Shown: positions 6,900 to 13,330 of the stretch, one piece after another
Layout: each line of letters starts with the position of its first letter
Numbering within the stretch: the first letter of the stretch is position 1
From: Alphaproteobacteria bacterium
GTDB taxonomy: Bacteria > Pseudomonadota > Alphaproteobacteria > Caulobacterales > Parvularculaceae
Length of the DNA: 13,330 nucleotides
Direction of reading: 5' to 3'
NCBI GenBank assembly: GCA_030428745.1
Contig: JAUIEG010000020.1
Span: forward strand, 1-13,330
Program-made: the position numbers and the translations under genes
Notes under the pieces: model-generated
The model's database searches: none
Told to the model about the DNA's origin: nothing
Seen by the model: the letters and a program-made list of their open reading frames with translations, nothing else

Positions 6900-9305
6900 A
6901 TGGCGAAATTCATTAGTTGGTGGGTTTGTTTTGCCGGCGCCGCATTGGTGATGGCGGCGTGTTCGACCAAAGACAATGCGAGGCATGACTATGCGCGGCT
7001 GCGCAATGTCGTTATCTCCGCCGAGGATTACAAACGCGCCGAAAAATATTTAAGCCTGAATATAGGCGAAGAGTTGAGCGGCGTAATTGAGCACCATTGG
7101 CTCGATGCAACAGACCGCTTCTGGTATAAAGCAAGCGAAGGCAAGCAAGTCTCATATTATATTGCGGATGCGAAAATTGGGACGCGGCTTCGCGCATTTG
7201 CTGAAGAGGATTTAGCAAGAATCATTGAGGATGGCGCGGGCGGCGAGCTGAATCGTAAAAGCCTGCGCGTCCTGTCTGTACGCCAGGTCGATTCAGAAAT
7301 CTTCATCGAGGCGTCTTATAACGGTCAGCAATTGCGGTGCGTCCTCTCTTCTCGTCAATGCTCAACTCGTAATGAAGATAGTCATGATCGGATAGGCGAA
7401 CTGGCGTCGCCTGACGGCACGTGGGCTGTATTCGCCAAGGATCACAATATTTGGCTGCGCTCTTTGGTTGATGGAACAGCTGTTCCTCTCACGGAGGATG
7501 GAGAAGAGCATTTTGCGTATGGGGGCATGGCGGGGTCAAGCGGCACCGTGATGGCCCGAAGGCAAGGCGTTCTCAAGCCGCCGCCGGTTGCGCTTTGGTC
7601 GCCGGACTCCAAACGCATCGTTACCCATCGCCTGGATGAGCGCGACGTTGCGGAGATGCACCTTCTTCAATTCGTCCCTGACAATGACGCGGCTTCGAAG
7701 CCGGTCTTGCATTCCTACAAGTTCGCGGCGCCTGATGAGTCATCTTATCCAAAAGCCAAGCTCTATCTACTCGGCGTGGGCGGCGAAAAGATCGAGATTG
7801 CACAGCCCGCGCAAGAAGTCGGGCTGTTTACGCCCATCATGGATGACCGGGTTTGGTGGAGCGAGGATGGCGACAGCCTGTATGTTGCGCCGCGTGAACT
7901 TTATCAAAAGCGTATCGAGCTGCTTCGCGTGCGTGCCGCCGATGGGGCCGCCAACATTTTGATCAGCGAACAAAGCGAAACTTACATTGATGCTTCTGCT
8001 GACGGATTCGGCGCGGTAACGGCGAGGGCGCTCTCAACGGGGAATATCATCTGGTATTCGGAACGAGACGGCTGGGGACACTTATACAACTACGACCGAA
8101 ATGGTCGGCTGATCAATCAGATTACCCGCGGGCCGTGGCAGGTCCGCAAAATTGTTCGCATTGATGAAGCGGCCGGGAGAGTGTTTTTTACGGCAGGGGG
8201 GCGGGAAGCGGAACGAGATCCCTATTACGACCATTTATACAGTGTTGCTTTGGATGGAAGGGATCTTCAATTATTGACGCCGGAAAATGCCGATCACGAT
8301 ATAGCCCTTGAAGGGGCGGGTTTCATCTCGAAATTGGCGCCAGGTTCTCCAGGAGCTTCGGAGGCGGCTTTTTCACCTTCCGGAGACTATTTTATAGATC
8401 AATATTCCCGCCCTGACATGCCTGTGGAAACTGTGCTGCGCGACCGGGGTGGAAAGTTGATTATGCGGTTGAACGAGCCTGCGGAGAAAAGGCCGGAAGA
8501 CGCCATCGGCCCGCGACCTGAGCCATTTGAAGCTATCGCGGCGGACGGGGTTACGAAGATATACGGAAACATCTTTCGGCCCAGCAATTTCGATCCGTCA
8601 AAGAAATATCCGGTAGTGGATTTCATGCATCCCGGCCCATATTCGATAAGGTCGCGGAAGCGGTTCCCTCAGGCAATCACTGACGAGGCCCGGGCAATGG
8701 CCGAGTTAGGCTTTATTACAGTCACGATTGACGGCAGGGGCACGCCATATAGATCGAAAGAGTTTCATGATTATTCTTATGGCGCGACTGGCCCTAATGG
8801 GGCGATAGACGACCACATCGCGGCGCTCAGGCTGCTTGCCAGCCAATACGCTTATATCGATTTAAGTCGTGTTGGCGTTTACGGCCATTCTGCCGGCGGC
8901 GCCGCGGCCGCGCGCGCAATCCTGCAGTATCCTGACTTTTTCAAAGTGGCCGTTGCCGCTTCCGGTTCGCACAATCCTCGAAGTTCTGTGTTGCTTGTGG
9001 GAACAACTTATTTGGGAGCGTATTCGGATGAGCTGTATAAGGGCTCGAGTAACGCCATTTTGGCGGAAAACCTAGAAGGCAAGCTCCTTTTGATTCACGG
9101 GGATCTTGATGAAAACGTACATCCGGCGCAGACGATGCAACTCGCGGACGCGCTGGTGCGCGCGAATAAAGGTTTCGACATGCTGATTGTGCCGAATGCC
9201 GGGCATTCATTTGGCGCAGCGCGAAACTATGTGCGACGCCGGCAATGGGATTATTTCGTGACCCATTTGCTGGGGGCTTCGCCGCCGGATGTGAATTTAC
9301 AATAG
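6900..9305 (+). CDS. S9 prolyl-oligopeptidase-family peptidase, lipoprotein (DPP IV-like)
   Basis: This is an 801-residue secreted peptidase. The start at 6900 gives a clean lipoprotein signal (MAKFISWWVC...VMAAC, Cys21), so the protein is probably membrane-anchored; an upstream in-frame TTG at 6840 has no such support. A beta-propeller (about residues 90-500) precedes an alpha/beta-hydrolase domain. The catalytic triad is Ser664 in GHSAGG, Asp737 in HGDLDENVH and His769 in NAGHSFG. The DPP IV double-Glu motif (YEEE) that binds the free peptide N-terminus is not seen; the matching area reads HFAYGGMAG. At the usual oxyanion Tyr position (xYxGP) there is His577 (MHPGPYS), with Tyr581 nearby. 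Specificity may therefore differ from classical dipeptidyl peptidases. Lasso-peptide isopeptidases belong to the same superfamily, but I see no lasso biosynthesis genes here. It follows the receptor gene on the same strand, after two hairpins. Confidence 0.88.
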   Translation: MAKFISWWVCFAGAALVMAACSTKDNARHDYARLRNVVISAEDYKRAEKYLSLNIGEELSGVIEHHWLDATDRFWYKASEGKQVSYYIADAKIGTRLRAFAEEDLARIIEDGAGGELNRKSLRVLSVRQVDSEIFIEASYNGQQLRCVLSSRQCSTRNEDSHDRIGELASPDGTWAVFAKDHNIWLRSLVDGTAVPLTEDGEEHFAYGGMAGSSGTVMARRQGVLKPPPVALWSPDSKRIVTHRLDERDVAEMHLLQFVPDNDAASKPVLHSYKFAAPDESSYPKAKLYLLGVGGEKIEIAQPAQEVGLFTPIMDDRVWWSEDGDSLYVAPRELYQKRIELLRVRAADGAANILISEQSETYIDASADGFGAVTARALSTGNIIWYSERDGWGHLYNYDRNGRLINQITRGPWQVRKIVRIDEAAGRVFFTAGGREAERDPYYDHLYSVALDGRDLQLLTPENADHDIALEGAGFISKLAPGSPGASEAAFSPSGDYFIDQYSRPDMPVETVLRDRGGKLIMRLNEPAEKRPEDAIGPRPEPFEAIAADGVTKIYGNIFRPSNFDPSKKYPVVDFMHPGPYSIRSRKRFPQAITDEARAMAELGFITVTIDGRGTPYRSKEFHDYSYGATGPNGAIDDHIAALRLLASQYAYIDLSRVGVYGHSAGGAAAARAILQYPDFFKVAVAASGSHNPRSSVLLVGTTYLGAYSDELYKGSSNAILAENLEGKLLLIHGDLDENVHPAQTMQLADALVRANKGFDMLIVPNAGHSFGAARNYVRRRQWDYFVTHLLGASPPDVNLQ

Positions 9306-9446
9306 CCTGTGATTTCCGGCGGCTGGCGTGGCTCAGGAAATGGCGGGCCCCCCAACAAGAATTGAAAATCGCCATTGTGAGGCGAGATGCCACGCGTTTG
9401 GCTGCATGCTGTTGGGGCGGAAATTGGCTGATGTTGATGGCGTGGG
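9306..9446. other. Convergent intergenic region
   Basis: This 141-base gap separates the converging ends of the S9 and M19 genes. CCCCAACA (9350-9357) and TGTTGGGG (9410-9417) form an 8-bp inverted repeat with a 52-base loop. A small TGGGC/GCCCA stem (9443-9455) overlaps the M19 stop codon. No standard terminator with a T-run is visible, though transcription from both sides should end here. Confidence 0.4.
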
Positions 9447-10631
9447 CTAGGCCCAAATAGTATTCAGCACGCGTTTAAAGTTGCCGCCAAGTATGAGCTC
9501 AATGTTCTGGTCGGAGTAACCGCGGCGGATCAAGCCTTCCGTCAAGTCGAATATTTTCAATGGGTGATCGAAACCGTCTGTATCCAGTTTTTTCCGGAAG
9601 CCGTACGACCCTTTATAGCTGTCTTTCAGTTTTTGAAGAGCCGACTTCGAGATGTCGTCATAGCCGTCTGCGTCAACATCGGTTCCAATGCCAACATGCT
9701 CGACACCCGCCAATTTGACGACATAGTCGTAATGATCGAGCATATGCTCGATAGTTGTTGGCTCGCTTGCGCGAATAAAATTGCGAACGCCTGTTATTCC
9801 CATGACGCTTTCGGATTTCGCCATGGCGATAATGGCCTCGTCGCTCTTGCAGCGTGGGTGGCCGTCGGCCAGAGCGCGAACGTTTGAATGTGTGATAAGG
9901 ACGGGCTTTTTCGAAACTTCAAAAGCGTCTAGCGTCGTTCGGTCCCCGCAATGAGACACGTCAACCGCCATGCCGATATCGTTCATGCGTTCTATAATAG
10001 CGACGCCAAAGTCGCTGAGTCCGCCATCGGAACGGTCTGTTGCGCCTGTTCCGATCAGGTTTCGTGAGTTGTAGGTGAGCTGGCCTACACGTTGTCCGAG
10101 GTGATAAAACTTGTTCACGTCATCGGCGGTGCGAAAATGATCCGCGTTTTGGATGCCGATGATATAGCCCATCTTCTTTTGTGCTTTGGCTTTTTCCATA
10201 TCGGCGACGGCGTCGATGCGGCAAAGGTCACTGGGATACTCGGCTGCGTAAGCGTTAAGCCGTGCGACAAAGGCGAGGGCCTCTTCGTGGCCGCCAACGC
10301 CGACAGCCGGATGAAAGATGTCGACTCCTGTTGTGCGTAATTTCTGCACATGGGCTGGCGGGATTGCGAACGCATCCAACCTTGCCGCGTTGGCGCTATA
10401 GCCTGCGGTGAAAACCTGGTCCAAATCCGCAAGTATCGAAAGCATGTCGATTACAAGGCTGCGGTTTACGAGTTCGATGGCTTTCGCGCTATATGTCCGT
10501 TCCGTTGCCGCCGATACTTGGAAGCGTCCAAAGTTCACCATGGGGGCTGAGAACGCCGCTATCGAAGACGATTGTTTAATGAACTGCCTGCGGTTGAGCG
10601 GAGTCCGGTTCGCTGTTGCTGTCTTCTTCAT
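9447..10631 (-). CDS. Tat-exported M19 (renal dipeptidase)-like protein with altered metal site
   Basis: The 394-residue protein starts at 10631, where GAGGGG lies 5 bases upstream; the open frame reaches 10661 without a good ribosome site. A Tat signal, NRRQFIK (residues 13-19), precedes a hydrophobic stretch, so it is exported folded, probably with its metal. The M19 fold is clear from QLTYNSRN, VDVSH (His227), THSN (His248), GIGTD (Asp318) and the C-terminal GGNFKRVL. M19 enzymes cleave dipeptides, often with D or dehydro residues, using two zincs. The first-zinc motif HxD is replaced: IDMLSIL (61-67) stands where DGHND is usual. The bridging Glu appears as Gln161 in IQNADHF. The protein may bind one metal or have another function. 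I recall related sphingomonad proteins with the same substitutions, so this is probably a real subfamily and not a sequencing error. It faces away from the transporter gene and shares its promoter region. Confidence 0.85.
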   Translation of the reverse strand: MKKTATANRTPLNRRQFIKQSSSIAAFSAPMVNFGRFQVSAATERTYSAKAIELVNRSLVIDMLSILADLDQVFTAGYSANAARLDAFAIPPAHVQKLRTTGVDIFHPAVGVGGHEEALAFVARLNAYAAEYPSDLCRIDAVADMEKAKAQKKMGYIIGIQNADHFRTADDVNKFYHLGQRVGQLTYNSRNLIGTGATDRSDGGLSDFGVAIIERMNDIGMAVDVSHCGDRTTLDAFEVSKKPVLITHSNVRALADGHPRCKSDEAIIAMAKSESVMGITGVRNFIRASEPTTIEHMLDHYDYVVKLAGVEHVGIGTDVDADGYDDISKSALQKLKDSYKGSYGFRKKLDTDGFDHPLKIFDLTEGLIRRGYSDQNIELILGGNFKRVLNTIWA

Positions 10632-10865
10632 CAAAACCCCTCGCGAAGATTCATTTTTCATGGCTGATCATAGGCGCAATATCTATGCAGCGCAAAATGA
10701 TAATAAGGCTGCGTAATTTTCATTTCTACTGCTGGGCGAATGGCGGCAGGAGACTGGCCGCAAGCGAACGCGTTTGAGCGGCGGGGCGCCGCAGAGCCAA
10801 ATTCGGCCTGTTTTCGGTGTCATAGGCGGATTATCATATTTGCAGCTTTCAATTTAAAATAACAC

Positions 10866-10874
10866 TGCTATAAT
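10866..10874 (+). promoter_or_regulatory. Extended -10 promoter, transporter gene
   Basis: TGCTATAAT is a perfect extended -10 (TGn plus TATAAT). Transcription would start near 10881, giving a leader of about 77 bases. No convincing -35 is seen at 16-18 bases, which is tolerable with an extended -10. It sits inside the shared motif copy at 10854-10876. Confidence 0.55.
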
Positions 10875-10905
10875 AATAAACAAAACTGTTATATTGTGCG
10901 GCTTT

Positions 10906-10920
10906 GCTCCGAGGCGGAGC
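10906..10920 (+). repeat. GC hairpin in the transporter leader
   Basis: GCTCCG (10906-10911) pairs with CGGAGC (10915-10920) around AGG. It lies between the predicted transcription start and the ribosome site. It may affect mRNA stability or translation; no known riboregulator is recognised. Confidence 0.4.
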
Positions 10921-10957
10921 GGCCGGGGCGTAGGGAGCCTGGCGGGTGGAAGTCAAG

Positions 10958-12082
10958 ATGGGCGGCTTTGCTACATATGTAAGGATCTACCAGCGATACC
11001 TGTTGCCGGGAGTCATTTTCCAATCAGTCCTGATCGGCGGGGGATATGGCACTGGCAGGGAGATTGTGGAGTTTTTTTTGGCGCATGGCGCGCTGGGCGG
11101 TCTGCTTGGGCTCGTTGTGACCGCGGTTGCCTGGGGGCTCGTACTCGCTCTTGCCTTTGAGTTTTCCCGCATAACGAAGAGTTACGATTACAGGTCCTTT
11201 TTCAGGGCGTTGTTGGGGCCTTTCTGGCGCGCTTTTGAGTTCATCTACATAATTATCGCGGTGCTCGTATTGTCCGTCATCGGGGCGGCGGCGGGAGAAA
11301 TGGTGTCAAACGCGACCGGCGCTCCATTATATGCAGGTGCGATATTGCTGCTCGGCGCGATCGGAGCGATTGCATATAGCGGTGGCGAGGCGATTGAGTG
11401 GATTTTTACCCAGTGGTCGCTGCTTCTATATATTGTTTATGGTCTTTTCGTATTTTTTGTCCTCACCGGTTTTGGCGGAACGGTCGTGCAAGTTCTGGTC
11501 GATGGCGACATTAACGCCGGCTGGCAGGTAGATGGGCTTCGGTATGCCGCTTATAATTTGGTTGCGCTCTCTGCCGTTTTGTTTGTGCTTCCTCACATCG
11601 AGACGCGCCGTCAGGCGGTTTTATCGGGCTTGATTGCCGGCTGGGCGGGCATAATACCTGGCATCCTTGTCTTTATTGCGCTGCTTGCTCAGTATCCGGA
11701 TATATTAAAGGCGCCCGTGCCTGTCGTAATGATCCTCGAAGGGTTGGATATTTCCTGGTTTTCCGTGCTTTTCCAATGCGTTCTATTCGGCACTTTCATC
11801 GAGACCGGAGGAGGGATCATCCACTCCGTGAATGAGCGCATCGCGACCGCGCTAGGTGAGCGAGGCGCGGCGTATCCAAGATGGGCGCGCGCAATAACGG
11901 CAATCGTCATGCTTGGCGCGGCGGTGTTTTTAGCGAAGCGCTTTGGCATCGTTGATCTGATTGCGAAAGGATACGGCGCGCTATCTTATGCCTATCTGGT
12001 TATCGTCATCATTCCATTGTTCACGATCGGGCTGTTGCGGGTCTTAAAAAGGTCTGGAAGCAGCGAAACTGTGGTTGGATAG
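10958..12082 (+). CDS. YkvI/COG3949-type membrane transporter
   Basis: The 374-residue hydrophobic protein has about ten predicted membrane segments, consistent with the LeuT-like fold of the APC superfamily. The N-terminal helix carries IGGGYGTGREIVEFF, which resembles the GxGxxTGxE pattern of YkvI-type proteins. A second Gly-rich element, FIETGGGIIHSVNER, lies in a later helix, and YSGGEAIEWIF in the middle may be another substrate-site helix. The ATG at 10958 has GGAAG 5 bases upstream; a GTG at 10946 is a possible alternative with GGGAG before it. The family is poorly characterised. Given the peptidases around it, uptake of an amino acid or small peptide product across the inner membrane is a reasonable inference. 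The serine hydrolase gene starts 8 bases after its stop, so the two are probably co-transcribed. Confidence 0.78.
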   Translation: MGGFATYVRIYQRYLLPGVIFQSVLIGGGYGTGREIVEFFLAHGALGGLLGLVVTAVAWGLVLALAFEFSRITKSYDYRSFFRALLGPFWRAFEFIYIIIAVLVLSVIGAAAGEMVSNATGAPLYAGAILLLGAIGAIAYSGGEAIEWIFTQWSLLLYIVYGLFVFFVLTGFGGTVVQVLVDGDINAGWQVDGLRYAAYNLVALSAVLFVLPHIETRRQAVLSGLIAGWAGIIPGILVFIALLAQYPDILKAPVPVVMILEGLDISWFSVLFQCVLFGTFIETGGGIIHSVNERIATALGERGAAYPRWARAITAIVMLGAAVFLAKRFGIVDLIAKGYGALSYAYLVIVIIPLFTIGLLRVLKRSGSSETVVG

Positions 12083-12090
12083 GCCCATAG

Positions 12091-13330
12091 ATGGTTTCTT
12101 GTGCAATTCATCCATGTCGGATTTATCCGAAACGCGGCATGCCGACGCGGGGCAATCCGTATACAAATATATTTTGGTTGAGTTTCATTGCTTCGCTGTT
12201 TTTGGTTTTTGCTTTCTGCGCCTTCGCGCCGGCGGCTGGGCGAGGATACGAACCGGAAGGATTTGAAGGCGTCGATCATGCGCAAAATATCACGGATGAC
12301 GCCCTGGACGCTATCGTGCAGTCGGCAATGGAGGACAGCGGCGGGGTTGGGGTTTCCTTGTCGGTTGTTGAGGGCGGGGCTGTCCGTTTTGTGAAGGGGT
12401 ATGGTTATGCGGATATTGAATCCGAAACCATCGTCGACCCTTACAGGCATCTTTTCCGGATCGGGTCTGTCACGAAAACCTTTACTTTTACGGCCATCAT
12501 GCAGCTTGTAGAGCAAGGGTTGATTGATCTAGACGCCGACGTAAACGATTATCTTACGGCGTTCAAAATAGCTGAGCACCCCGGCGGGCCTGTGCGAATT
12601 AAGGATTTGCTCACTCACAGGAGCGGATTCGACATCGTATTGAGAGACCTGTTTGTCGGCGAGCCCGCAGAGTTTTATTCCCTAGAGGATTGGCTTGAGG
12701 GCAACATCCCTAAGCGGGTCCGTCCGGCGGGCGTCATATCGAATTATGACAATTATGGCGCGGCTTTGGCCGGTTACATCGTGCAAGAGGTCTCCGGCGA
12801 GGCGTATGAGGACTATATCAAAAGGCACATCTTCACCCCGTTGAAGATGAGCGGGGCGACGGCGCGCCAGATCCTTGGGCCTGAGAACGCAATGAGCATG
12901 CCGCCGGAATTGGCGGACCGGGTTGTGTCTGTCTATCAATGGAACGGATCTTCGCATGCTCGCCAGAGTTTTGAGCTTGTTGTCGGCGCGCCGGCGGGAT
13001 CGATCTCGGCGACATCTGCGGATATGGCTCGATATATGCTCGCCCATTTAAACAATGGGGAGCTTGAGGGCGAAAGAATATTAGATGAAGAGACGGCGCG
13101 TCTCATGAAGCAACGCCCATATCCGGGCCGCCCGAGTACGGATTACGCTCACGGATTTCGATCTCGGAACATTGCGGGGTTCGACACTTTCGAACATGAC
13201 GGCGCCACCTTCACAACTTTCAGTTCGATGGTGATGATTCCCGAGCTCGATCTGGGAGTTTTCGTTTCGGTGACGGGCAGCAGGCAAAGCGCGACCGACA
13301 TCGCTCGCGGTATTTTGGCTGAGCTGATTG
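12091..13330 (+). CDS. Serine beta-lactamase-fold hydrolase (class C/S12-like), 3' truncated by window
   Basis: At least 413 residues are present and the frame is still open at the window edge. A hydrophobic signal segment (about residues 27-48, ending APAAG) predicts export. The three active-site motifs of the penicillin-recognising family are present: SVTK (Ser126, Lys129), YDN (Tyr219, Asn221) and HDG (369-371). LLTHRSGF and PLKMSGAT are further family segments. Members include class C beta-lactamases, DD-peptidases, D-aminopeptidases, esterases and the microcystin enzyme MlrB, so the substrate is open. The start at 12091 is chosen for GGATAGG just upstream and its 8-base gap from the transporter stop. 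It leaves a long 26-residue N-region; ATG 12139 gives a neater signal peptide but lacks a ribosome site. Confidence 0.85.
   Translation, partial: MVSCAIHPCRIYPKRGMPTRGNPYTNIFWLSFIASLFLVFAFCAFAPAAGRGYEPEGFEGVDHAQNITDDALDAIVQSAMEDSGGVGVSLSVVEGGAVRFVKGYGYADIESETIVDPYRHLFRIGSVTKTFTFTAIMQLVEQGLIDLDADVNDYLTAFKIAEHPGGPVRIKDLLTHRSGFDIVLRDLFVGEPAEFYSLEDWLEGNIPKRVRPAGVISNYDNYGAALAGYIVQEVSGEAYEDYIKRHIFTPLKMSGATARQILGPENAMSMPPELADRVVSVYQWNGSSHARQSFELVVGAPAGSISATSADMARYMLAHLNNGELEGERILDEETARLMKQRPYPGRPSTDYAHGFRSRNIAGFDTFEHDGATFTTFSSMVMIPELDLGVFVSVTGSRQSATDIARGILAELI

Larger units (their letters stand above)
10632..10957. promoter_or_regulatory. Divergent M19/transporter promoter region
   Basis: This 326-base region contains no gene. 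It holds two copies of an arm pair related to the operator candidate before the acylase: CATAGGCGCAATAT (10669-10682) with AATAAGGCTGCGTAAT (10702-10717), and CATAGGCGGATTAT (10821-10834) with AATAACACTGCTATAAT (10858-10874). The pair near the M19 start and the pair near the transporter start suggest one regulator acting on both genes. The middle part, about 10730-10820, is GC-rich with no visible site. Confidence 0.5.

Noticed and set aside
8941..9456. 171-codon open frame on the minus strand
   Set aside because: It is antisense to the catalytic domain of the S9 peptidase, including the Asp and His motifs; the composition is Arg/Ser/Pro-rich as in shadow frames.
11992..12516. 174-codon open frame on the minus strand
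   Set aside because: It overlaps the end of the transporter and the start of the serine hydrolase, both of which have clear family motifs on the other strand.

Overview
The window looks like an accessory locus from an alphaproteobacterium. A sphingomonad, or a member of Caulobacterales/Hyphomonadales, is most likely. The grounds are the type of TonB-dependent receptor, the FCD-type GntR regulator, the Tat-exported M19-like protein of a kind I associate with sphingomonads, and moderate-to-high GC coding DNA with AT-rich promoters. The order is an inference. I see no rRNA, tRNA or CRISPR.

Layout. Positions 1-755 look like a mobile-element border: a ParB-domain gene cut off after about 88 residues, then a non-coding stretch with repeated TTCCCTGTT words and a perfect 10-bp hairpin. 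From 756 the main locus begins: an N-terminal-nucleophile acylase (minus, 756-3152); a divergent GntR/FCD regulator (3296-4054); a 530-base non-coding stretch; a TonB-dependent receptor (4585-6747); two strong tandem hairpins; an S9 prolyl-oligopeptidase-family lipoprotein (6900-9305); a convergent Tat-exported M19 dipeptidase-like protein (9447-10631); a divergent YkvI-type membrane transporter (10958-12082); and, 8 bases after it, a serine beta-lactamase-fold hydrolase that runs off the window (12091 onward).

Reading the genes together (inference): the receptor would bring a bulky ligand through the outer membrane. The acylase, the S9 peptidase, the M19-like protein and the serine hydrolase all carry export signals and would remove an acyl group and cut the peptide. 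The YkvI-type carrier would move a small product across the inner membrane. The GntR protein is the obvious local regulator. An acylated or otherwise protected peptide is the simplest substrate class, but nothing in the sequence fixes it.

Three points stand out. A shared AT-rich motif built on GCNGC plus TTATT occurs in the intergenic regions of the acylase/regulator, receptor and M19/transporter genes, including an 11-bp perfect inverted repeat. Two of the hydrolases have altered active sites: the M19 protein has lost HxD and the bridging Glu, and the S9 protein has His at the usual oxyanion Tyr position. Two long perfect or near-perfect hairpins separate the receptor gene from the peptidase gene.
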